Part shown: piece after piece, positions 45,375 through 56,664 of the stretch | Numbering within the stretch: the first letter of the stretch is position 1 | Layout of the letters: each line of letters begins with the position of its first letter | Source of the DNA: Lycium barbarum | Taxonomy: Eukaryota; Streptophyta; Magnoliopsida; Solanales; Solanaceae | NCBI RefSeq assembly: GCF_019175385.1 | Contig: NC_083339.1 | Coordinates: forward strand, 45,723,330-45,787,329 | Reading direction: 5' to 3' | DNA: 64,000 bases | The notes under the pieces: model-generated | What the model was told of the DNA's origin: nothing | The model's database searches: none | What the model saw: only the letters and a program-made list of their open reading frames with translations | Program-made: the position numbers and the translations under genes

Positions 45375-48209
45375 ACTAAAAGTCCTATAGATTTAGACAT
45401 AAGAGGCGAATGAGAAGCTAGAGTAGCCTAAGGGAAATTAGAGTATACGGAATGCTTGGAAACCTTAAGAGGTCGCGTAAGACGAGGCAGACTAGACCGG
45501 TGAAGAGAAAGAAAATGCATCCCAGCTCTGGAATTAGGATGAGTTTGAATAGCGTTTGGAAATATTTTTTAGACGAGATGGTAGTAATTATATATACATA
45601 TATATGAATGCGTATGATATCCCACATGTGATTGTATCAACGGGTATGGGTACCCCAGCAACCGACGTAGTGGTCTATTGAAGGCATCAATCGAGCAAGG
45701 GTACCGAAGTTCAAGTGACAACAAAAATAAATGGTACAAGTGTTACAAGGTAAGCTGATGTTATTTTCACTACAGGTTAAGATTGGAAAGTTCTAATACA
45801 GCGATATTTGGAAAAGAAAGAGAGTGAGTAAATGGAAGGCAAGGAGATCAAAATGTCGAAAAAAGTGAAAAGTAAGAAACATGATTGAGCAAAGCCTCCA
45901 AAAGGGACGACGGGCAAAGCACAAGAAAAATGTGTAACCATATTGATGTGGTAGCTTCGGACATGGAGAAGCTTTCCTAAAAAGATGACTTAGAAATGAA
46001 ACGGATTTGCGCGTTTAAAGTAATATTTCACGGACTTCAGAACCGATGCTACAAATAACAAGAGGAGAAAGGTGCTCGAGGAGGAAGAAACCCAAGGAAG
46101 GCTAAGAATGAAAGTGGGAAGGGTGTACCAATGGGCTGATTGAGGGAAAGGAGAGTATTTAGGAGGAAAGTAACTAAAAATCTCTAATCATGAGAGTAAG
46201 AAGGATAGTTTAACGAATTAGCGGTAGGAAACCGATTACTCACCGAGATAAGAACAAAGATGATGAGTCGACACGATTGATTAGAAAATTAATGGCATAG
46301 AATGAGAATTCATGTGAGGACCGAGGGATTTGATTATAGAGGAAATGGAATGAAATGCAAGGAACATGCATGGGAGACCGCTCGGTCGTAGCATCATAAA
46401 GAAAAATAAAGGTTCGATGAACGAGGACAGAGATAGTGTAAACGACAAGAATTCTGTGCCAAGAGCGAAAGTAGCAGGACGCTCGAAAAACATGGATGCA
46501 CAGCTGCAACATAAATGCGTAGTTAAGAAGAATTATGAGTAAGTGAGCTAAATGTGTGAAAGGATTAATAGTGGATGGAAAGATATGGGAATATTGACAA
46601 GAATGACGATATAGGCGCGAATGAAAGAAAAACTTATGGTAAGAAGTTTTCGATATGTTATATGCAGAGAAAGACGAGGAGTAAGGTATAATCGAAGACT
46701 TCATAAAAGTACATAGTGAATCTCGACGTCCCCATGAACTTGTGAATCCAGGACACCGTTTGTCATAAAAGATAGAGGTATGAAAAAAAAATAACGAAAA
46801 AGAAGGCATCGGAATTGGATACCCTTATAAGTATTCTAGTTAAATACGAGAGTGTAAGTAGCAAGAAGATAGACAGGCCAGACCATACGATGACGGAACC
46901 CCGGCCTTAAGAAGATAATGAAGGGTGGTAGATAATTATCGAAGACGTGGGTACTCGAAGATTATTGGCGTATAAGGATCTCCTTAATAAGGGGGGAAGA
47001 ACATATTATATTAGACTTAAAAGGAATCGCGACATTTTCAAGGTCCAGAGGAGGAAAAATTTATTAGTTCGTGGCCAGAGTTCAAAACATATCGGCATAT
47101 CAGGAGGATACCTGAAAGAAGTAGAAACGAATTGACAATAAGTGTACCATGAGGCAGACATAAGGGGAAAGTATGGAAGACATCTTAAGAGAATGTCCCA
47201 TACCGACATGAGCTGCGATAATTCTAGATCATGGGTTAATCCCCCGTATCGAGCAAAATTGCGCAGTACGTAAGTGTGTAGCGGCGTGTTCAAAAGGGTA
47301 ATAAAGATAGCAAGAAAAGACTACAAGCTAAGTTCACAAAGGATATTTCGGATGACAACGACTATTATAACGGAAGTACCAACGATTGGTAGTCTGGAAA
47401 CTTTTGAAGGAAAGAAAGAGCGCTGCTCCCATGAATGGAAATAAAAGAGTTCACTAGATATTAAAGGTTCATGGACCATTAACTATATTGAACATGAGAG
47501 TATACGCTATGGAATTTTATGAACCATCAACGTGAAGCTATGCCCAGTTATAATTGTAAGAAGTCCACGCCGGAGAGCCAACAAGGAATAACGATTGACG
47601 AAACGATCGCCAATACAAAGAAATCAAAGACAAGTATACTGGTGTCGAGAGATGTGAGGGAAGGAAGTAAGGAAAAAGTTGCGAGCTAAGAAATTAAGTT
47701 AACTCAGATCAAAAGTTGCCATAAGTGTAACTGGACTGCGAAGAATAATAAATGGCGAAGAAACATCATGTATATACATTTTGGACATTGATATAACTGG
47801 CCTTGGAAAGGAACATGACCATTATGCTCATTACCGACAAAGTCATGATTGGATAAATATTTAGAATGTAAGATTGAAAGGGACAGTAACAAAGACGTAA
47901 AGGAACAGGGAGTCGATGCAGTGTACGTCTAAGATCAACAGGTATAAAAAGGATAGACCGAGATGGTACCGAAAAAGATAAACACAAAGAGTATACTGTA
48001 TATAAGCAAGGTAATTTCCCACTAGCGAGGAAACAAGGAGCGAGAAAAAGAGAATACTTAAAGGCCGATGAATATTTATAGCACGATAAGTCAAGACTAT
48101 AATAATGGAGACATATGAGATCAAGATGCTAGTTAATTTCTGACCATGTACATGAGGACGAAGAAGTGGAAGAAACGGACTGGAAGCAATGAAAGTGTTA
48201 AGAAAGGAT

Positions 48210-48990
48210 GTTACACCCGCAATCTGACGGATAGGCCGAGCATACTATTAAGATGCTAGAAGATATGCTGTGGGCCTGTGTTACTGACTTCAAGGGTAGC
48301 TGGGATGATCATTTACCACTTATTGAGTTTGCTTATAATAATAGTTACCATTCTGGCATCCAGATGGCGCCGTATGAGGCCCTGTATGGCAGGAAGTGCA
48401 GATCACCGATCGGTTGGTTCGATGTTGGCGAAACGAAGTTAATAGGCCCAGATATAATTCAGCAGGCAGTTGATAAAGTGAAACTCATTCATGAACGGTT
48501 ACGGGCAGCCCAGAGTCGGCAGAAATCATATGCCGATAATCGACGTCGACACTTAGAGTTCCAGGTTGGCGATTGGGTACTTCTGAAAGTGTCACCCTTG
48601 AAGGATATAATGAGATTCGGAAGGAAGGGAAAGCTCAGTCCAAGAAATATTGGACCTTATCAAATTGTCCGTAGGGTTGGCAAGGTCGCCTATGAATTAT
48701 AGTTACCACCTGATTTAGAAGCAGTGCATCCAGTCTTCCACGTGTCTATGCTTCGTAAATACATTGGGGAACCTTCCAGAGTGTTTCCCATAGATGATAT
48801 CCAGGTAACAAAAAAGCTATCTTATGAGGAACGGTCTATAGCCATACTGGATCGTTAGGTGAGAAGATTACGTACCAGAGACGTGGCCTCTGTCAAGGTA
48901 TTGTGACGAAATAATAACAGAGAGGGATGACCTAGGAAGCCGAGGATGAGATGAAGAAGAAGTGCTCCTATTTATTTCCTGCGCCTACGA
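48210..48990 (+). pseudogene. RE5 integrase-chromodomain remnant
   Basis: The frame starts within the integrase core at HPQSDG (near 48215), after a stop in place of Gln, and keeps the catalytic Glu region (MLEDMLWAC), then [20 protein letters not shown], the C-terminal domain (GDWVLLKVSP) and a chromodomain (about 48840-48985). Stops follow at 48700, in the LDR-stop-VRRL stretch near 48856, and near 48903, plus a 1-nt loss near 48927. The first two catalytic aspartates are absent, so there is no activity. It is the only pol part left in RE5. Confidence 0.88.
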
Positions 48991-49096
48991 GTAATCTAAA
49001 TTTCTAAAGCGGAGATGTGGATTGATGAATGAACTAGATGTGATAGCTATAAAAGAGATCTCCCCGAAATGTTATAAGACCCCATAAGACCAGTTC

Positions 49097-49132
49097 AACA
49101 TTCGAGGACGAATGTTCAAAAGGGGGGAAGGA
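49097..49132 (+). promoter_or_regulatory. RE5 polypurine tract and upstream inverted repeat
   Basis: AAAAGGGGGGAAGGA just before the 3' LTR at 49133; perfect AACATTCG-AGGA-CGAATGTT at 49097-49116 as in RE3 and RE4. Confidence 0.88.
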
Positions 49133-49410
49133 TGTTATATCCCGTATTTTGCATATTCGGATGTTTCAAGATAATCGCGATAAGTTAAGGGCAAGGCTAT
49201 TATTTTCCTTCCGATTTTATTTTATTACACAAGTTTTTTATTAATGGTATGGAAATATTGAGAAAGGCTAGGGGTAAAAAGGGAACAAATTCAAGAAGGT
49301 TCATGACAATAGCCACCATGGCCGTGTGGCTCATGTGGGACCCACCCATGTCTTGGCCAATTAACTCAAGCCATGAGTGGGGGCATGTGTCCACCTTATA
49401 TTTGTGAGAG

Positions 49411-49445
<35 letters not shown>

Positions 49446-51666
49446 TAGAGATGACCAAAGCAAGACATTAACACTAATCATCTTCCACAAATTCAAGAAA
49501 CTTCAAGAAAGAGGGAGGAGCCATATTCGGCCATGGCTAGCCGAATTTGAGGCCATATAAATTGATCAAGAAAAATAATTTTCTTCTAGTATTACAACCA
49601 ATTGGAAGGCCCTTATTAAGGTGGAGTAGTTGTTGGAGCAAGCAAAACATTCATTTGTGCAATTTACCAACCCTAGCAAAGTTGAGAAGTGAAAGCGTAA
49701 AGGTAAGATTTAATCTCCTTTTCTATGTGTTAGGGATGATTTGTGAGTGTTGTAGTATGTAGAAATGGATGAAATTCATGAAATATGTGTGTGTCGGTTG
49801 TGGCCGAATAGGGGCTATGTTGGTAAGGTGTGATGAATTGATTTTATTTAGTATTTTGATTGTTGTTGTTGTGGATTCCATGATAAAAATGAAGGTTTGA
49901 TGGCTTGAAATGAAGTTGTAATCGTTGTGGAATTGTTGAAGAAGTTGATGTGACACTAGCATGGTTTCTTATATTTGTATGAATGATGTTGTTAATGTGT
50001 GGTTGTTGGTGTAATTCATGAGCTTGGAAGCGAGGGATGTGTTGTTGTTGTTCTTATTGAGTTTGGAAGATTGTAAGTTGGGTTGTTGTGGTTAATTGGA
50101 ATGTAAATTAAATGCCGTCGAATTATGTAGAAAGGGTTGCTAATGTTAGAATGCATTTTGAATTAATTGTTGAAGTTGTTAATGTGGTTGATTGGTATTG
50201 TTGTTGATGATTTGACCGAGTTGAATTCTCGGGGTTGGTTGAATTTATAGGGGAGATGCTGCCCAAATTTCTGTAGGTGGATTGCTAGCTTAAAACCAGA
50301 TTCCTAAATACCTATAGCTAATGTTTGATATCTTTTGACGTTGTTGTAGATCTTGGAAAAGCCAAGACTTAAGTTCGGATTAACCTAGGAAGCGGACAAG
50401 GTATGTAAGGCTTACCCTTTCTTTCTTTTGGCATGTCCTAGAGCCAAGTATGGTATGACACACATCTTGGGGTAACTCTATTCTTTAATTCCGAGCTTGT
50501 TTACGATTCTTATTCACTTCTTGACATGAGCATACTTGGTATAGTCGAGTCTATTGTATGATTGAGTAACGAGCAAAGCATGAAGAGTCCCTGTTCCTAA
50601 AAGGGTTCTATAAGGATTAATGTCCCTAACTTTCATAGGCAGTCTCGGATTGCTCGGAAACATTCATAGATATTTCTGTAATGAATAACGTCCATAACTT
50701 TCTTATGCTAACTCGGATTGACTCGAAACGTGTTTATGATCCTTCAAGTGTCGATTATTGTACTTACCTATCGAGTCTTAAAAATTGATTTATATGCATA
50801 AAGTTTCTCACTACTCTGCTCGTGCATGCCTCAATATATCTTTCACTGAGTCCCGGGCCAGGACACGTTCTCGTGCGTACTCCACTGCATTGTTCACCGA
50901 GTCCCTCAATGAGGGCCGGGACACGTTATATGTATATACATTCTTGAGTATGATGTGTTATGGCGTTATGATGGGTTACAGAGTTATTCCCTATTCTGGA
51001 GTATGATGTGTTATGGTGCCAACAACGGGGTGGCGACCATGTTTTCTTCACCGAGTCCCATAAGGGGCCGGATATGACATATGACATTGACATGCATGCT
51101 TTGTGTTTTAAAAGTAAACATTTTGGTATTCTGGATATTGTACTTACTTTTATATTTCTTGTTCCGATTCTGGCTCTGTTTACTGTACTTCATGCTTTAC
51201 ATACTCAGTACATATTCTGTACTGACCCCCGCTCTTCGGGGGCTGCGTTTCATACCACGCAGGTGTATACAGATGAGTAGAGGACATTGCTAGGAGATGT
51301 ACCAACGGGATTGGCGAGCTCCATTCCCTTCCGGAGTGTTGCCGAGTCAGAGTATTCATGTTATGGTATCTTGATTGATGTTAGAGACTTTGCAGAGAGA
51401 GTCATGTGTATAGGATGTCAGTCTTGTAAGCGGCTCTGCAAGCCGACGTATCATTATGCTTTATGTTACAAATTCCATATGATTACAGATTTTACTTGAC
51501 TTGAGAACGACGAAAAGAATTGTTTTGACAAATTTCTATTATGCATTTCATTTCGTAACTTAAGAGTCCAGTGAGGTTATGAACATAACGAGAGTTAAAG
51601 GGGTTCGCTCGGCTCTGAGTATGGAGTCGGGTGCCCATCATGCCCTATCAAGATTAGGGTGTGACA
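49133..51666 (+). repeat. RE5 3' LTR (2,534 bp)
   Basis: Near-identical to 41751-44349, with a shorter (TA)n tract (49412-49442), one fewer GTGTTATGG unit (near 50955) and scattered substitutions. Hairpin 2 at 51226-51242. U5 arm has one change (TGCAGAGA for TGCAGACA). Confidence 0.93.
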
Positions 51667-54600
51667 GTTGGTTGCTGCTCAGACTCAGCGGCAAAGTACA
51701 GGGCAGGGTGACAAGGTTGTTAGTGCAAGGGTCCGTGCCTTCATTGCTTAAACCCTCCGGAATTCTTTGGGTCAAAGCCGGAGGAGGACCCCCAGGACTC
51801 TATTGATGGTATGTTGAGGACGCTTCGATTAATACATGCTTCAGACACCGAGTCGGTGGAGTTAGCGTTATATAGATTGAGAGATGTCTCGGTCCAGTGG
51901 TATACAGTCTGGATGGCTTCACGGGGAGCCAATGCACCTCCCCCGGTGTGGCAAGAGTTTGTTGATGCCTTTCTCCGTCATTATATGCCTCCAGAAGTTC
52001 GGCGAGCTAGGGCCGATAAATTCCTAAATTTGAGGCAAGGTAGCATGAGTGCTCTAGAGTGCAGTCTCCGCTTCAATTCCTTGGCCAGGTATGCTTCGGC
52101 CATGGTAGCAGATATGGGTGACCGGGTACACCGATTTGTGAAGGGCCTAGGATCACACTTGATGGATAAATGCTTGACTGCGTCCCTTCAGGACGGTATG
52201 GATATTGCACGCATTCAGGCACATGCTCAGAACTTAGAAGAAAGCTTACAGCAGCGGAGAAGTGAACGCGAGCAGGATAGGGGTCATAGCAAGAGGGCCA
52301 GATCTTCAGGCCCGATGAGTGAGTCCAGAGGCGGACACAGGCAGCAGTTCCCTAGACATTTAGGCTATTCTATGACCAGTGCATCTCCACGGTTTCCAGG
52401 CCAGAGCCTTGTTAGATATGCTCGTTCAGGGCCGAGTCCCAGTTATTCAGGACCTCAGTTCAGAGATGATTCAGGCCAGTCAAGGCCACCTGTACCACGA
52501 TGTTCCCAGTGTGGGAATTTGCATTGGGGTCGATGCCGATTGGGCTCAGATGGTTGCTATTCATGTGGTCAACCAGGCCATATCGTGCGTGATTGCCCCT
52601 CAGTACATGGTAGAGGTAGGACCCAACCATCAGGGTCGGCAGCCGGATCATCAGCTTCTGTACGCCTTACGGGGCCAGGTTCACATGTACTAGTCGGCCA
52701 TGGTAGAGGTAGAGGGAGAGCTCCCACTTCTAGCGGTCCTCAGCACCGTATTTATGCTTTGGCTGGACGCCAAGATCTTGAGTCCTCTCCTGACGTGGTC
52801 ACAGGTATATTATCAGTATTCTCTCATGATGTATATGCTTTGATTGATCCGGGATCCACATGGTCATATGTTACTCCCTATATAGCGGGTCGATTTAAAA
52901 TTGAGCCGGAGTCGATCGAACCTTTTGAGGTGTCTGCATCCGTGGGGGAGTCGGTAATAGCTAGCCGAATATATATAGATTGTGTAGTTGTGATATGTGA
53001 CCGCCATACTATAGTTGACTTGCATGAACTAAATATGGTAGATTTTGATGTCATTATGGGTATGGATTGGTTGGCTTCTTGTTATGCCAATGTTGATTGC
53101 CGGATGAAGATGGTTGGTTTCCAGTTTCTGGGAGAACCAGTTTTAGAATGGAAAGGAAATACGGCATCCCCAAAAGGTAGGTTTATTTCCTATCTAAAGA
53201 CAAGGAAAATGATCATAAAAGGGTGTATTTATCATCTAGTACGAGTTCAAGATGTAGAAGCTGATTCGCCAACTCTTCAGTCAGTTCCCGTAGTGAATGA
53301 ATTTCCGGATGTATTCCCGGAAGAGCTTCCAGGCCTTCCTCCCGAGTGAGAGATTGATTTTGCAATTGATGTGTTGCCAGACACTAAGCCCATATCTATT
53401 CCTCCCGATAGAATGGCACCCGCAGAATTGAAAGAGTTGAAGGAGCAATTGAAAGACTTGCTCGAGAAAGGCTTCATTAGGCCTAGTTCATCCCCGTGGG
53501 GAGCACCCGTATTATTTGTCCGAAAGAAAGATGGCTCTTTGAGAATGTGCATTGATTATCGGCAATTGAATAATGTGACGATCAAGAACAAATATCCTCT
53601 TCCGAGGATTGATGACTTATTTGATCAATTACAATGTGCCAAATGGTTTTCAAAGATTGATTTGAGGTCCGGGTATCATCAAGTGAGAGTTAGGGAGAAA
53701 GATATCCCTGAGACAGCCTTCAGAACAAGATATGGCCATTTTGAGTTCCGAGTACTGTCGTTTGGGCTAACTAATGCGCCGGCAGTATTTATGGATTTGA
53801 TGAACAATGTATTCATGCCTTTTCTGGATCTATTCGTGATTGTATTCATCGATGATATCTTGGTGTATTCTAGATCCGAGGCCGAGCATGGGAACCATGA
53901 GAAGAATTATCCAACCCACGATCTAGAATTGGCCGCAGTGGTTCATGCTTTAAAGATATGGAGACATTATTTATATGGTGTCCATGTGGATATTTATACC
54001 GATCATAAGAGCCTTCAGTGTATCTTCAAGCAGAAAGAGTTGAATCTGCGGCAACGACGATGGTTAGAATTGCTAAAAGACTACGATGTTGATATTTTGT
54101 ATCACCCCGGAAAGGCAAATGTTGTGGCTGATGCTCTTAGCCGTAGATCGATGGGAAGTCTAAGTGACGTACGACCAGAGAAGAGAGAAATGGCCCGTGA
54201 GCTCCAACAGTTAGCCAGCCTAGGAGTCCAAGTAGTGGACTCAGGTAGCAGCGGAGCTACTATTCAGAATTCTGCAGTCTCGTTGCTAGTAGCAGAGGTG
54301 AAGGAGCGACAATATGAGGATCCCATGCTAATGCAGTACAGAGATACACTCCCTCAGAAAGAGGAGTCATCATTTGATGTTTTAGGAGACGGAGTCCTTC
54401 GATGTCGAGGCAGATTATGTGTTCCCGATGTGGCGGGGCTACACCACCAAATATTGAGAGAAGCTCATTGTTCTCGTTATTCTGTCCACCCCGGAGCGAC
54501 GAAAATGTATCATGATCTCAAGTCTGTATATTGGTGGAATGGGATGAAGAGAGATGTCGCAGAATTTGTGGCTCAATGTCCTAATTGCCAATAAGTGAAA

Positions 54601-55749
54601 ATCGAGCACCAAAAGCCGGGCGGATTGTTGCAAGCTATAGAAATCCCAACTTGGAAGTGGGAAGTGATTAACATGGATTTCATTACAGGCTTACCCCGTA
54701 CTCGACATAAGTATGATTCCATATGGGTGATTGTGGATAGACTCACTAAATCAGCTCATTTCTTACCAGTCAGAACGACGTACGTGGCAGAAGATTATGC
54801 AAAGCTTTACCTTAAAGAGACAGTGAGACTCCATGGTGTTCCAGTATCGATTATCTCAGACAGAGGAACTCAGTTTACAACTAATTTTTGGACGTCTTTC
54901 CAAGAGGGTCTAGGGACCAAAGTGAGCCTTAGCACGACATTTCACCCACAGACCGATGGGCAAGCCGAACGTACTATTCAGACTCTTGAAGATATGTTAC
55001 GGGCATGTATGATAGATTTTGGAGGTAGTTGGGATGATCATTTCCCACTCATTGAATTTGCTTACAATAATAGTTATCATTCTAGCATTCAAATGGCACC
55101 GTATGAGGCTTTATATGGGCGGAAATGTAGATCCCCAATTGGGTGGTTCGAGGTAGGCGAGACTAAATTGGTTGGGCCAGACTTGGTCCAGCAAGCCATA
55201 GAGAAAGTCAAGCTCATACAAGATCGGTTGCTAGCGGCTCAAAGTCGCCAAAAGTCCTATGCGGATAATCGTCGAAGGGACTTAGAGTTCCAAATTAAAG
55301 ATTGGGTATTCTTGAAAGTGTCGCCAATGAAGGGCGTTATGAGATTTGGCAGAAAGGGGAAGCTTAGTCCCCGGTATATAGGGTCTTATGAGATTGTGCG
55401 CAAAATAGGCAAAGTGGCCTATGAGTTAGATCTACCTCCATATTTGGAGTCAGTCCATCCAGTGTTCCATGTCTCGATGCTTCGGAAATGTGTTGGAGAT
55501 CCTACGAGGATCGTCCCAGTAAATGATGTTCAAGTGACAGAAAAGTTAACTTATGATGAAATACCCATTGCCATATTAGATAGGCAAGTACGGAGTCTTA
55601 GAAACAAAGAAGTGGCCTCAGTTAAGGTTTTGTGGAGAAATAACAATCGAGAGGAAATGACATGGGAAGCGGAAGAAAATATGCGATCCAAATACCCACA
55701 TTTATTTCAGCCTTTAGACGAGGGCCAAGATGAGACGTCAAAATCATAA

Positions 55750-55954
55750 GGTATGTATGATTTCCTTTTCATGCTTTTGGGTCGTGTGTGGCCAAATTTT
55801 AAATGCTATTGTGTTGTGGCCCTGTGAGGCTTCGATATTATGGGTTGGTGTGACAGGTTGGTAGTGCCATATTATAGGGGAAACTCTGGCGAAATTTCTG
55901 TAGAATCCCCGAGTGCTTAACATTCGAGGACGAATGTTCTTAAGGGGGGAAGAA
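55750..55954 (+). promoter_or_regulatory. RE4 3' untranslated end with polypurine tract
   Basis: No coding potential. It contains the perfect inverted repeat AACATTCG-AGGA-CGAATGTT (55919-55938) followed by the polypurine tract AAGGGGGGAAGAA (55942-55954) that abuts the 3' LTR. Confidence 0.85.
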
Positions 55955-56664
55955 TGTTACACCTCGGAAAATCTTCCGTTGGTACGCAAGTGAATGAACT
56001 AGTGAAATACGAGTATCGGGTTAATGATGACTTAAGGGCATTTTGGGAAAGAGTTATAACGTCCCTTAGATTGCTAATGAAGTGTTAAACAAGTGTTAAG
56101 AAGGTTCCATAAGGATTGGAGATCAACGAAGTGACGAGAACAAGTTAAGTGGATTGGTGAGTTTTACGGCACATTATACGGACCGTAAAACAATCACAGC
56201 GAAGGTTGCTCACTGGTGCAATTTTACGATCAATTATACGGACCGTATAAATTTTTACGGCCCGTATAATGAACCGTCAAATGGCCACAGTGAAGGGTGA
56301 AGGAAAGGCACGTTTTACGGTCAATTATATGGACCGTATAACGATTATACAGACCGTATAATGGATCGTATAATGGACCCCGACAGATCAGTGATGGGTT
56401 ATTTAATAAGGGACCAAGTTCATGAAATCATTTCCACATTTCATCCTTCTCTCTAAAACATCTCTCTACATTTATTACACAAGTTTTCAAGGATTATAAG
56501 CCATCAATAACATAAGACAAGTGAATCAAGAGTAAGGAAACCCATTAAAGGCCATTCAAGTCAAGAAATCCAAATGGAGGAAAACTAGGGTTTTTGCTCA
56601 AGTAGAGTATTATCAACTAAGGCTTGTTCCTACAACTTCTAAGGTAAGATTCATGATATTTATA
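55955..56664 (+). repeat. RE4 3' LTR, truncated (710 bp)
   Basis: Begins TGTTACACCTCGG and follows the 5' LTR to the first donor (about 56645), then stops within GATATTTATAT at 56664. The palindrome array has lost about 30 bp (near 56185) and gained one unit (near 56360) relative to the 5' LTR. The remaining 1.7 kb is replaced by element Y. Confidence 0.9.

Larger units (their letters stand above)
44369..48209 (+). other. RE5 non-coding interior
   Basis: 3.8 kb between the primer site and the pol remnant. I find no gag, protease, RT or RNase H motif on either strand. The plus strand is purine-rich, which makes open frames on the minus strand likely by chance (one of 189 codons at 46240-46809). 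The start is the conserved leader (44381-44552); a 5S-rRNA-like block lies at 45270-45374. Distant similarity in style to the interior of element Y (56665-58792) suggests a shared non-autonomous family. Confidence 0.6.
41751..51666 (+). mobile_element. RE5: non-autonomous gypsy-derived element
   Basis: 9,916 bp with two LTRs, primer site, leader and polypurine tract, but no gag, protease, RT or RNase H. Only an integrase-chromodomain end remains (about 48210-48990). The rest of the interior (44369-48209) is non-coding and purine-rich on the plus strand. It must have moved with proteins from relatives, as large retrotransposon derivatives do. The LTRs are very similar, so the insertion is fairly young. 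Confidence 0.88.
41746..51671. repeat. RE5 target-site duplication GTTGG
   Basis: GTTGG at 41746-41750 and 51667-51671 flanks RE5 exactly and lies inside RE4 gag; joining the sides restores the gag sequence found in RE1. Confidence 0.95.
41498..55749 (+). pseudogene. gag-pol: RE4 gag-pol polyprotein, split by RE5 and deleted
   Basis: Gag starts MPVKRK at 41498; RE5 interrupts it at 41750, and the frame resumes after the duplicated GTTGG at 51672. Parts: gag, a CCHC knuckle (CYSCGQPGHIVRDC, 52555-52596), protease DPGST (52842-52860), RT with FIDD (about 53848), RNase H without its first part, integrase (HHCC near 54470-54591, then D, D and E), chromodomain (about 55575-55715), stop TAA at 55747. 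Breaks: RE5 insertion, loss of one base near 51747, TGA at 53347, an in-frame loss of about 160 codons at about 53890 that removes the RT thumb and the first RNase H aspartate, and TAA at 54592 just after CPNC. From 54595 to the end the integrase and chromodomain are open. Confidence 0.9.
38837..56664 (+). mobile_element. RE4: Ty3/gypsy chromovirus carrying RE5
   Basis: 5' LTR, leader, gag-pol, polypurine tract and the first 710 bp of the 3' LTR. RE5 sits within gag. The 3' LTR stops at 56664, at the junction with element Y, so the right target duplication is missing (left flank CTTAC). It is the inverted sister of RE1. Confidence 0.9.

Noticed and set aside
46240..46809. A 189-codon open frame on the minus strand inside RE5
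   Set aside because: The plus strand is purine-rich, so the minus strand is pyrimidine-rich and poor in stop codons. The product is low-complexity (Ser, Phe, His, Ile) with no recognisable domain.
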